A stretch of 7,009 nucleotides of DNA, taken from NCBI GenBank assembly GCA_038244585.1, contig JBBRTI010000032.1, positions 1-7,009 on the forward strand, in the 5' to 3' direction. This document shows positions 1 to 6,126 of this stretch, piece by piece. Origin of the DNA: UBA4664 sp038244585. Its GTDB lineage: Bacteria; Patescibacteriota; Saccharimonadia; UBA4664. Below the pieces are notes generated by a model. It saw nothing but the letters and a program-made list of their open reading frames with translations. It made no database searches and was not told where the DNA came from. The position numbers and the translations under genes are program-made. Position 1 is the stretch's first letter; each line of letters begins with the position of its first letter.

Positions 1-381
1 AGTCCGGCGGCGGTGCACAATTTTCTTATTTTTGTCACACAAAAGGAACTGATTGAAGACCCGAATGATCGGGTTGTAACGTTCTTGTTAACCTCGTCGC
101 AGCATTTGTTCTCTGGCGGAAGCGCATTCATCGTCGCTTATTTATGGATTCACGCGACGGTTAAACTGATTGCTGTTATCGGCATACTGAGGAATCACCT
201 TTGGGCATATCCTTTTTCGCTCGTCACTCTTGGACTTTTGATGATATATCAGGTTTACAGCATTTCCGTTCATGCAACGCTCGGGATGATTTTGCTGACG
301 GTTTTTGATGTCTTCATTCTTTGGCTTATCCAGCGCGAGTATGGCAAGGCGAAACTGCTTCTTTCGGGACAAGAGGGCTAA
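1..381 (+). CDS. DUF2127-type integral membrane protein, 5' end missing
   Basis: This is the C-terminal part of a small membrane protein. The reading frame is open from base 1 to the TAA at 379-381, so the gene begins outside the window; the GTG at 13 is unlikely to be the true start. Counting from that GTG, hydrophobic segments lie at about residues 34-60, 65-86 and 88-107, with the polar tail REYGKAKLLL after the last one. The pattern of 'EDPNDRVVTFLL' followed by a helix containing 'HATVKLIAVIGILRNHLWAYP' and then 'YQVYSISVHATLGMILLTVFDVF' matches my memory of the DUF2127 family of predicted membrane proteins, whose function is unknown. The missing part should contain the first helix. It is followed after 76 bp (or 25 bp, depending on the start) by the KaiC-like gene on the same strand, so cotranscription is possible. 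I see no terminator between them. Family assignment is by recognised pattern only. Confidence 0.72.
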   Translation, partial: SPAAVHNFLIFVTQKELIEDPNDRVVTFLLTSSQHLFSGGSAFIVAYLWIHATVKLIAVIGILRNHLWAYPFSLVTLGLLMIYQVYSISVHATLGMILLTVFDVFILWLIQREYGKAKLLLSGQEG

Positions 382-457
382 ACGCCTGAGCCTGTAGCTT
401 GACCCAATGACTTTACTGGCGGCACGTGGTATGGTCGCTACGATTCCAATCACCCAT

Positions 458-1921
458 ATGATAAAACAAGCATCTACAATCCAGCCGACCAACATAACCG
501 CCTTAGACGAAATACTCAATGGCGGTATTCCGTATGGGTCGCTTGTGCTCACAACGGGTCCGGCCGGCGGTGGTAAAACTACCTTGGCCCAGCAGTGGCT
601 GTTCGAAGGGGCCAGGCATTCCGGGGAAGTGGGTCTATATATTTCATTCACTGAAGAAATTGAAAAAGCGGCCAGGAATATTGAACAATTTGAGTTTTTC
701 AATAAGTCATTTGTCAAAAGTGGAAGAGTCCGTATGATTGATGGTCGCATGCTTTTGAATAGTGTCCCTTTCACTCAGGAGTCCTCATCTGAACTCACCG
801 AGATGGATCAGTTGTTGACCGTTATCATGAATCTCGTCGATCAGACACAGGCAAAACGGGTCGTAATTGACTCAATAACGGCCCTTATCTTTAAACTCGA
901 AGGAGTTGATGCCGTCCGCAGCTTTATTTTCCGCCTTGGCTATGCACTTTCAAGTCCCGGTGCTACCGTCATGCTGATAGGTGAAGCCGATCTTAATACG
1001 GGTTCACAGACGCCGGTGGAAGAATATATATCCGATGGCATTATCTATGTCGATAGTGAATCCGGCCGGAACCAGCAGATGCGCCATTTGGAAGTTAAGA
1101 AGATGCGCGGTATCAACTACCGTTCAGGCCCCGCCTTCTTTGAGATAACCGCCAAAGGCGTAACCCTGTACCCGAAGATTCCAATTTATGGTCTGACCGC
1201 AATGACCGACTTCAAAACCAGGCGAAAGACCGGCGTCAAGAAGCTCGACGAAATGATGGGTGGCGGTATCCCGCAAGGTCATATTCTCCTGGTCGGCGGC
1301 AATACCGGTTCAGGTAAGTCCACCCTCGGCATGCACTTTTTGGAAGAGGGAATTCGGCAAGGTGAAGCCGGGCTGCTGGTCTCGCTGGAAGAATCGATTA
1401 CTCAAATTATTAAAACGGCCAAAGAGCACGACTGGGACTTCGACAAGCACTTAGCCGATAAGACTCTGATGAGTGTTTCGGCCGACTTTATTGATATTTA
1501 TCCCGACAAACTGCTGTACGAAATTGTCCACGCGGTTGAAGAAAACGGTATTAAGCGAGTGGTAATCGATTCGATTTCATCGATGGAGTCGAGTGCATAT
1601 GCTCGAGATTACGTTCGCGACTTCCTCTTGCAATTGACGGCCTTTTTCAAAAGCAACGGCATTAACTGTCTAGTGACTTACCGCACGACCGAGATGTTCG
1701 AGGCGCATAACAAACAGACAATGGGAGGAACTATGGCTTCAGAGCTGCAGCTGAGCGCGATTGTGGATGGAATCGTCCTAATGCGCTACGTTGAACAAGA
1801 CCAAGAGGTGCGCAAGCTGCTCAGCGTCCTCAAAATGCGTGGTTCTGATCATGAAAAGGGAATTTACGAGTTCAGTATTGGTAAAGCAGGCCTTATTGTC
1901 GGCGATCAGTTTGAAGGGTGA
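458..1921 (+). CDS. KaiC-like two-domain RecA-superfamily ATPase
   Basis: This is a cytosolic signalling ATPase of the KaiC family, 487 residues from ATG 458, with two tandem RecA-like domains (about 10-235 and 245-487). Domain 1 has Walker A GPAGGGKTT (34-42), Glu-Glu (66-67) and Walker B VVIDS (Asp138). Domain 2 has Walker A GNTGSGKST (281-289), Glu-Glu (311-312), Walker B VVIDS (Asp371) and a KMRG motif (459-462); a KKMRG motif also closes domain 1. Both sites look competent for ATP binding and hydrolysis. At the position of the cyanobacterial phosphosites Ser431/Thr432 I read LSAIVD, that is Ser433 followed by Ala434, so only the serine is kept. No kaiA or kaiB is nearby, so a circadian role should not be assumed; stand-alone KaiC homologues are widespread and mostly uncharacterised. 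Start choice: in-frame ATGs at 407, 431 and 458 all lack a clear Shine-Dalgarno sequence; 458 gives the usual short lead before 'LDEILNGGIP'. Starting at 407 would add 17 residues. Confidence 0.9.
   Translation: MIKQASTIQPTNITALDEILNGGIPYGSLVLTTGPAGGGKTTLAQQWLFEGARHSGEVGLYISFTEEIEKAARNIEQFEFFNKSFVKSGRVRMIDGRMLLNSVPFTQESSSELTEMDQLLTVIMNLVDQTQAKRVVIDSITALIFKLEGVDAVRSFIFRLGYALSSPGATVMLIGEADLNTGSQTPVEEYISDGIIYVDSESGRNQQMRHLEVKKMRGINYRSGPAFFEITAKGVTLYPKIPIYGLTAMTDFKTRRKTGVKKLDEMMGGGIPQGHILLVGGNTGSGKSTLGMHFLEEGIRQGEAGLLVSLEESITQIIKTAKEHDWDFDKHLADKTLMSVSADFIDIYPDKLLYEIVHAVEENGIKRVVIDSISSMESSAYARDYVRDFLLQLTAFFKSNGINCLVTYRTTEMFEAHNKQTMGGTMASELQLSAIVDGIVLMRYVEQDQEVRKLLSVLKMRGSDHEKGIYEFSIGKAGLIVGDQFEG
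1914..1918 (+). promoter_or_regulatory. Ribosome binding site for the 115-residue Cys-motif protein
   Basis: AAGGG lies six bases before ATG 1925, inside the last codons of the KaiC-like gene. It supports that start and suggests translation of the second gene is coupled to termination of the first. Confidence 0.6.
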
Positions 1922-1924
1922 GAC

Positions 1925-2272
1925 ATGACCAAAAGGTCTCAGCAGATTCCATTGAGTAATCAAGAGGGTAAGCTCGCTGTTATACGACGCCAAAGCAATA
2001 TTCGCAGCTACGCTGTCATCAAGGGGATTATGGGGTCGGGTGTAATCGATTCATTGCCGCTGCGGGTAAGATGTGAATGCGGCTTGCCTATATGTGAAGA
2101 AATTATCGAAGTTAACCTGTCGGAGCGGCGCCAGATAAGGCGAAATTATCCCCGGGGATTCATAGCGGTGCCTTCGCACGTAGATTATCCGCATGATGTA
2201 ACATTGTTTAAATCCGATAAACTATGTGTCGTAGAGAAGTTGCAGTTTTCTGAAGTTGTGACGGATCTCTAG
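1925..2272 (+). CDS. Small conserved protein with C-x-C-x4-C...H motif, function unknown
   Basis: This encodes a 115-residue soluble protein without signal peptide or membrane segment. The first 45 residues are basic and variable-looking. From about residue 46 on it has the pattern VRCECGLPICEEIIEV, then 'LSERRQIRRNYPRGFIAVPSH' and ends in 'KLCVVEK'. Cys50, Cys52, Cys57 and His85 could form a metal site, probably zinc; this is inference. I remember a similar pattern ('CECG..C...v.lt..Ey..vR..p.rF.v.PgH......vve....y.VVeK') in small uncharacterised actinobacterial proteins, but know no experimental function. The ATG is three bases past the stop of the KaiC-like gene and has an AAGGG ribosome site at six bases, so the two are probably one transcriptional unit and may act together. 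The 3' end overlaps the promoter of the ABC operon. Confidence is high that it is a gene and low on any function. Confidence 0.8.
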   Translation: MTKRSQQIPLSNQEGKLAVIRRQSNIRSYAVIKGIMGSGVIDSLPLRVRCECGLPICEEIIEVNLSERRQIRRNYPRGFIAVPSHVDYPHDVTLFKSDKLCVVEKLQFSEVVTDL

Positions 2273-2284
2273 AGAGTCTATTAT
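2256..2284 (+). promoter_or_regulatory. Predicted sigma70-type promoter of the ABC exporter operon
   Basis: A -35 of TTGTGA (2256-2261) and a -10 of TATTAT (2279-2284, five of six consensus bases) are separated by exactly 17 bases. Transcription would start near 2291, giving a leader of about 13 bases before ATG 2304. The spacer carries the perfect 10-bp palindrome TCTCTAGAGA (2266-2275), a possible operator. The -35 and palindrome overlap the end of the upstream coding sequence. This is prediction by eye. Confidence 0.5.
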
Positions 2285-2295
2285 CAGATAAGAAA

Positions 2296-2299
2296 GAGG
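2296..2299 (+). promoter_or_regulatory. Ribosome binding site for the ABC ATPase
   Basis: GAGG lies four bases before ATG 2304, slightly close but the only purine-rich site there. It supports 2304 as the start. Confidence 0.45.
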
Positions 2300-2303
2300 C
2301 GAC

Positions 2304-3212
2304 ATGGCGGCACCGGACCTGGTTATTGATATCCGTAACCTTACCAAGCGGTTTGAAGATACGCTGGCGCTTGATAATTTGACGATGTCACTGCGCCGGG
2401 GCGAGGTCCTAGGCTTTTTAGGGCCTAACGGGGCAGGAAAGTCCACCGCCATTCGCGTTATTCTGGGACTGCTTCGGGCTGACAGCGGCTCGGTTAAGCT
2501 TCTCGGCGGCAACCCTTGGAACGAGGTTGCGACGTTGCACCGGCGCCTGGCCTATGTTCCGGGAGATGTCAGCCTGTGGCCGGCATTATCCGGCGGTGAG
2601 GCAATTGATCTGCTCGGTAACCTTCGTGGCGGCCTGGACGAGAAGCGACGCGCCGAGCTGGTTGAGAAATTTGAGCTTGATACCGCGAAGAAAGGCCGCA
2701 CCTACTCCAAAGGCAACCGCCAGAAAGTCGCCGTCATCGCGGCACTGTGTTCCAACGTCGAGTTGCTTCTTTTGGATGAGCCTACAAGCGGCCTCGATCC
2801 TCTGATGGAGGCCGTTTTCCGGGAGGAAATTCTCAAAGAAAAGGCCAAAGGGCGAAGCATTTTGCTGTCGAGCCACATCATGAGCGAGGTGGAGGCGTTA
2901 GCCGACCGGGTCTGCATCATCCGAGCCGGGCGCATAATCCAGACCGGCACACTTGATGAGATGCGCAGCCGGACACGTACTAACATTACGGCCACCCTGA
3001 AGCGTCTGCCAACAGAGATCCACGCACAGCCGGGCGTACACGATTATTCCCTGCTTGGCCATCGTCTGAGCTGTAGCGTCGATGCCGAACACCTCGATGC
3101 CTTCATGACGGTACTGGCCCGGCACGGCATCGAAACGCTCATTAGCGAGCCGCCGTCGCTTGAGGAACTGTTCTTAAGTCAGTATGACGATACTGCCAAG
3201 CAGGCAGCGTAG
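2304..3212 (+). CDS. ABC exporter ATP-binding protein (polyketide/drug efflux type)
   Basis: This is the 302-residue ATPase of an ABC-2 type exporter, acting at the cytoplasmic face of the membrane with the permease encoded next. Walker A is GPNGAGKST (40-48). The signature is YSKGN (134-138) in place of LSGGQ. Walker B is LLLLDEP (154-160) with catalytic Glu159, followed by the D-loop TSGLDP, and the H-loop histidine is His191 in SSHIMSE. At the usual Q-loop place it has YVPGDVSLWP (84-93), with no glutamine. These variants, with 'GLDPLMEAVF' after Walker B, are as I remember them in the ATPase partners of TnrB3-like 'exporters of polyketide antibiotics', common in Actinobacteria and some Firmicutes. 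The C-terminal 80 residues form the usual DrrA/CcmA-like accessory region ending in 'SLEELFL'. The substrate cannot be read from the sequence. A promoter sits directly upstream, and a MarR gene lies 2.4 kb downstream. Confidence 0.93.
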   Translation: MAAPDLVIDIRNLTKRFEDTLALDNLTMSLRRGEVLGFLGPNGAGKSTAIRVILGLLRADSGSVKLLGGNPWNEVATLHRRLAYVPGDVSLWPALSGGEAIDLLGNLRGGLDEKRRAELVEKFELDTAKKGRTYSKGNRQKVAVIAALCSNVELLLLDEPTSGLDPLMEAVFREEILKEKAKGRSILLSSHIMSEVEALADRVCIIRAGRIIQTGTLDEMRSRTRTNITATLKRLPTEIHAQPGVHDYSLLGHRLSCSVDAEHLDAFMTVLARHGIETLISEPPSLEELFLSQYDDTAKQAA

Positions 3213-3219
3213 GTTGGCC

Positions 3220-4815
3220 ATGGCTAAGCTTTTTCCCGGCTTCGTCCCACTTTATAAGACGGCTTCCAGGCTTAACGCACGGCAGACGGCTCCTTGGATC
3301 GCCATTATTACCCTCCTCTGTTTGACGTCGTTTTTGGCCTATGCCTGGATTTTCCCTACGTTGACAGATCGGCAGGGTCTGGCAGCGACCATCGGCATAA
3401 ATCCGGCCTTCAGCCTGATTTTTGGGCCGGGCCATAACCTCCTGACTGCGGACGGCTTCAATGCTTGGAGGTCACTAGCTCTTGGTAGCTTCTTTGCTGG
3501 CCTTATGGCTATCTTTATCGTCGTCCGTGAGACACGTGCCAAGGAAGACTCCGGTGAGGCCGAAATGGTCGGCTCGAGCGTCGTCGGGCGCTACACCCAG
3601 TTAGCCGTCGGAGTTGGATTGGCCTGGGCATCATCGGTGGTGCTTGGTATCGTCACTGCTCTTTCGATGATTGCTGTCGGCGGGAATCTCACGAGCAGCC
3701 TCTTGCTGGCCGCCGCCTTCACTGCTTCGGGTATGGTTTTTGCCGGAGTTGCCGCCATCACGTGCCAACTGGGGGCGTACGCTGGAACTGCCAGCAGCAT
3801 GGCGACGACGTTCCTGGGCGCCTGCTTCTTAATCCGCGGGTACGCCGATACTTCGCCGGATACAGGTTGGGCGCTTTGGCTGACGCCGTTGGGGTGGCTG
3901 CAAAAGATTGAACCAGCAGGGGCAAACCGGACGTGGCCGGTGCTAATGGCTGTCGGTTTAGCACTGGTTCTGGTAGTAATTGCTGGTCGGCTGACCTCCG
4001 CACGCGATTTTGCTCGTGGCATGCTGCCGACCAGACCCGGCGCCCGGCGTGCCAAGTACGTCGATAACGTCTTCGGCTTGGCTTTGCGTCTACAGAAAAG
4101 TCCGATCGCTACCTGGACTATCGCTTTCATGCTGCTCGGTACGGTTTTTGGATTTTTGATTTCCGCTCTTGGCACAGTCTTTAGCCAGAACGCACAGATT
4201 GCCAAACTTCTGGCGGCGGGCGGAGCCCAGGCCGACCCGGTGTTTGAATTCATCAGTACCATCCTCAAGATTTTGGGTATCATTGCTGCGGTCTACGGCG
4301 TCGGGGTCATGATGCGACTGTACAAGGAGGAGATGGAGGTTCGGGTGGACCCGATTCTGGCAGGAGCAGTCCGGCGGCCCAAGTTGTACTTGTCACACGT
4401 GCTGATTGCGCTCATCGGCCCCGCCCTTGCACTTATTATCAGCGGCAGCATGATGGCTCTAGTGGCACATTTTAAGGGAGTGGACATTAATTCCTGGCAG
4501 ATTATCGAGCAGGCCGTCATTGAGATACCGGCGGTCTGGGTTCTAATTGGATTGTCGATTGCCATGATAGGCGCCCGCCCGCCAGTTCGCTTAGGGGCAT
4601 GGCTGGCCATAGTCATGGCCTTTGTCCTGACGATTTTCGGACCGATGTTCAAGCTGTGGGACTGGGTTCAGGGTATATCCCCACTGTGGCATGTACCGAA
4701 TGTAGCAGCTGTAGCTCCCGACTGGATAGGGTTGCTGTGGCTCGGGCTAGTTCTGATTTTTCTGCTCGTCGCTGGTTTCTCAGGATTTGCGCGGCGGGAC
4801 ATTGCCATAGTCTAA
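3220..4815 (+). CDS. ABC exporter permease, TnrB3/COG3559-like polyketide antibiotic exporter
   Basis: This is the membrane subunit paired with the ATPase just upstream; together they would pump a hydrophobic compound out of the cell. It has 531 residues and about 12 hydrophobic segments, near residues 25-45, 83-100, 125-145, 150-175, 178-196, 240-255, 298-320, 345-368, 396-420, 435-455, 462-482 and 505-525. The two halves look like a duplicated six-helix unit: each has a charged cytoplasmic loop after its second helix (RETRAKEDSGEAEMVGSSVV near 100-120, RLYKEEMEVRVDPILAGAVR near 372-392). The motifs 'INPAFSLIFGP', 'FNAWR' and 'LTPLGWLQKIEP' fit the TnrB3-type family as I remember it. Start choice: ATG 3220 follows the ATPase stop by seven bases and has a weak TAGGTTGG site. 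The in-frame ATG 3184 would overlap the ATPase end and add 12 polar residues. Antibiotic export is by family analogy. Confidence 0.9.
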   Translation: MAKLFPGFVPLYKTASRLNARQTAPWIAIITLLCLTSFLAYAWIFPTLTDRQGLAATIGINPAFSLIFGPGHNLLTADGFNAWRSLALGSFFAGLMAIFIVVRETRAKEDSGEAEMVGSSVVGRYTQLAVGVGLAWASSVVLGIVTALSMIAVGGNLTSSLLLAAAFTASGMVFAGVAAITCQLGAYAGTASSMATTFLGACFLIRGYADTSPDTGWALWLTPLGWLQKIEPAGANRTWPVLMAVGLALVLVVIAGRLTSARDFARGMLPTRPGARRAKYVDNVFGLALRLQKSPIATWTIAFMLLGTVFGFLISALGTVFSQNAQIAKLLAAGGAQADPVFEFISTILKILGIIAAVYGVGVMMRLYKEEMEVRVDPILAGAVRRPKLYLSHVLIALIGPALALIISGSMMALVAHFKGVDINSWQIIEQAVIEIPAVWVLIGLSIAMIGARPPVRLGAWLAIVMAFVLTIFGPMFKLWDWVQGISPLWHVPNVAAVAPDWIGLLWLGLVLIFLLVAGFSGFARRDIAIV

Positions 4816-4871
4816 CTGAAATGATTCTTGCATTGCCAGTGTTCATCGAACGAAAAGGCCCTGAAAACTCA

Positions 4872-4898
4872 TTGTTGGTTTCATCGAGATATTATACT
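4872..4898 (+). promoter_or_regulatory. Possible promoter of the PAS-domain gene
   Basis: In the 129-bp gap after the permease, TATACT (4893-4898, five of six consensus bases) lies 15 bases after TTGTTG (4872-4877). The spacing is short, so this is tentative. It would start transcription near 4905, 40 bases before ATG 4945. No hairpin with a T-run that would terminate the ABC operon is visible in the gap. Confidence 0.3.
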
Positions 4899-4944
4899 TT
4901 AACGTACATTTGATTTACGACGTCAAGTGATCTAAATTGAGTTC

Positions 4945-5457
4945 ATGGAAGATATGCCACGTTCAGCAACTAGTGACAAGCTGGCCAAAAAGGCCGCAAT
5001 CGGGAGATATTGGCGAAAGATTCTCGGTAATATGTCCGATGCCATCATCGTATACGATTCGGCTGGAAATGTTGTTTATGCCAACGCGATGGCCTCTGAG
5101 AATCTTCGATATGCTTCCGCAGCCCAATTGACCGACTTGTCGGTAGCTGATTTTGCCGAGCGCTACCTCTTTCTGGATGGGAAGGGTAAGCAAGTTAATT
5201 TGGCAGATATGCCCGGACGGAGGGCGATACGTGAGAACGGAGTGGTCGAGCAGACCCTGCATTTTGTGGCAACCAAAGGCAAGGAGAATTTCTGGTTGGA
5301 TATCAAAGCCTTTCCAATAACGGATCGTAGCCAAAATCCGATATTCGTCGTCAATGCCTTTCATGACGTCACTTCTTTCAAGGAAACGGAAGCCATCCTG
5401 AAAGACACCAACCGGCGAATCGCCGGCATCCTTGATGATTTACTCAAACTGGACTAA
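4945..5457 (+). CDS. Stand-alone PAS-domain protein
   Basis: This is a 170-residue cytosolic sensor-type protein. Residues about 30-56 (MSDAIIVYDSAGNVVYANAM onward) form the first strands and helix of a PAS fold. Residues about 112-150 (FWLDIKAFPITDRSQNPIFV, then 'NAFHDVTSFKETEAIL') are the closing PAC part. The N-terminal 25 residues are basic and the C-terminal 20 are a helix that resembles the connector into a kinase dimerisation region, but the chain stops at 170 with TAA. No kinase, GGDEF or DNA-binding domain follows, and I found no kinase-like residues in the 126 bases after the stop. It may be a ligand- or partner-binding PAS acting in trans, or a truncated relic of a sensor kinase. 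The ligand cannot be inferred. In-frame TAA at 4933-4935 limits the start to ATG 4945 or 4954; neither has a strong ribosome site. It lies between the ABC exporter and the MarR gene. Confidence 0.85.
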   Translation: MEDMPRSATSDKLAKKAAIGRYWRKILGNMSDAIIVYDSAGNVVYANAMASENLRYASAAQLTDLSVADFAERYLFLDGKGKQVNLADMPGRRAIRENGVVEQTLHFVATKGKENFWLDIKAFPITDRSQNPIFVVNAFHDVTSFKETEAILKDTNRRIAGILDDLLKLD

Positions 5458-5516
5458 GACGGCTGCATGTTATCGGAACAACGGCGCTTTATGAGGTCCG
5501 GTATCCTCGGGCATCA

Positions 5517-5545
5517 TTGACGATAAATAGTTAAGAGGCTAATAT
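5517..5545 (+). promoter_or_regulatory. Predicted promoter of the MarR gene
   Basis: TTGACG (5517-5522, five of six consensus bases) and TAATAT (5540-5545, four of six) are separated by exactly 17 bases. Transcription would start near 5552, about 32 bases before the GTG start at 5584. The -10 lies inside the first operator-like palindrome. Confidence 0.6.
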
Positions 5546-5569
5546 ATTAACTAACTTGAATATATATTC
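5540..5569. promoter_or_regulatory. Tandem AT-rich palindromes, probable MarR operators
   Basis: TAATATATTA (5540-5549) is a perfect 10-bp palindrome covering the -10, and GAATATATATTC (5558-5569) is a perfect 12-bp palindrome between the expected transcription start and the ribosome site. Their centres are 19 bp apart, close to two helical turns, so two dimers could bind on nearly the same face. MarR proteins typically bind such AT-rich palindromes and repress their own gene. Binding by this MarR is inferred from position. Confidence 0.5.
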
Positions 5570-5572
5570 TTA

Positions 5573-5577
5573 GGAGA
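5573..5577 (+). promoter_or_regulatory. Strong Shine-Dalgarno site deciding the GTG start of MarR
   Basis: AGGAG lies six bases before GTG 5584, the best ribosome site in the window. It justifies the non-ATG start. Confidence 0.75.
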
Positions 5578-5583
5578 TAAAAC

Positions 5584-6069
5584 GTGCATCCGAACCGTAA
5601 ACAACTCGTTGATTTGGTCTTGGAAGATATCCGCTCAACTTTCAGGCGCGTCACTATTGCCTCGCGTTCCGATATGTGTGAAAAATTTATACCGCGTTCG
5701 CAGGCCGTCGTTATGCACGTCGTCGGTGCCCACCAGGGCATTAATGTCAAAGACGTGGCTATCATGCTGGATATCTCGCCGAGCGCGGCCACGCAACTGA
5801 TTGATTTGCTGGTCAAAGACGGCATTATCAACCGACGGCCCAGCGAGCGGGACCGCCGGGTCGTCACACTTGAACTTAGTAAAGAAGGCAAGGTACGCCA
5901 TCGGAAATACAAGGCTTTCCAGCAGGCCCGCCTCCACCCTATTATGGAAGTCTTGAGCGACGTCGAACTGATTGAATTGGCGCGGCTGATGGGCAAAATC
6001 CACCAGGAATTCAGGGTCCATCCATCCATGAAAGAATTTACTCCCGCCTCGCAGGTTGCAAAAGTCTAA
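5584..6069 (+). CDS. MarR-family winged-helix transcriptional regulator
   Basis: This is a 161-residue dimeric DNA-binding repressor type. The winged helix-turn-helix spans about residues 55-100: NVKDVAIMLDISPSAATQLI is the helix-turn-helix with its recognition helix, followed by 'LVKDGIINRRPSERDRRVVTLELSKEGK', in which SERDRR is the family's characteristic wing with the DxR element. Flanking helices (5-35 and 105-145) should form the dimer interface. Length is usual for MarR. The start is GTG 5584, supported by the AGGAG site. The promoter in front carries two palindromes, which suggests autoregulation. MarR proteins commonly control adjacent efflux pumps and respond to small aromatic or drug-like ligands. 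The nearest candidate is the ABC exporter at 2304-4815, with only the PAS gene between, but the palindromes are not repeated at the exporter promoter. That gives no sequence support for direct control of the exporter. Confidence 0.93.
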   Translation: MHPNRKQLVDLVLEDIRSTFRRVTIASRSDMCEKFIPRSQAVVMHVVGAHQGINVKDVAIMLDISPSAATQLIDLLVKDGIINRRPSERDRRVVTLELSKEGKVRHRKYKAFQQARLHPIMEVLSDVELIELARLMGKIHQEFRVHPSMKEFTPASQVAKV

Positions 6070-6089
6070 ATTGTTTTTGACATTTGAGC

Positions 6090-6119
6090 TTGAATTAACC
6101 GGTCCGGGAGAGCCATAAT
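6090..6119 (+). promoter_or_regulatory. Possible promoter giving a leaderless message for the last gene
   Basis: TTGAAT (6090-6095) and CATAAT (6114-6119, five of six consensus bases) are 18 bases apart. The -10 ends seven bases before ATG 6127, so transcription would begin at or next to the start codon. GGAG at 6107-6110 is 16 bases from the ATG, too far for a normal ribosome site, which agrees with leaderless initiation. The site lies in the 57-bp gap after the MarR gene. Confidence 0.4.
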
Positions 6120-6126
6120 CCTAGCT

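Noticed and set aside
407..457. Upstream ATG at 407 as the KaiC-like start
   Set aside because: The 17 added residues do not resemble KaiC N-termini and there is no ribosome site; it cannot be fully excluded.
142..774. Minus-strand open frame of 210 codons across the DUF2127 end and KaiC start
   Set aside because: It is antisense to two recognised genes, including the first Walker A site, and shows no recognisable domain.
1022..1033. GAATATATATCC, one base from the MarR-side palindrome
   Set aside because: It is inside the KaiC-like coding sequence, spells the codons of EEYIS, and is far from any promoter; chance similarity is likely.
3184..3219. Upstream ATG at 3184 as the permease start
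   Set aside because: It would overlap the ATPase C-terminal codons and add a polar, basic stretch with no ribosome site; ATG 3220 has a better context.
3591..4283. Long minus-strand open frame (230 codons) opposite the permease
   Set aside because: It lies wholly inside a well-recognised permease gene, has low-complexity Ala/Pro/Arg-rich content, and no family pattern.
4599..4913. Plus-strand open frame overlapping the permease end and running into the gap
   Set aside because: Most of it is an out-of-frame reading of the last permease helices; the 100-base extension has no ribosome site or family pattern.
5493..5508. GAGG/CCTC hairpin between the PAS and MarR genes as a terminator
   Set aside because: The stem is only four pairs with an eight-base loop and no T-run follows.
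6077..6082. Perfect TTGACA -35 hexamer after MarR
   Set aside because: No acceptable -10 lies 16-18 bases downstream; the TTGAAT/CATAAT pair fits better.
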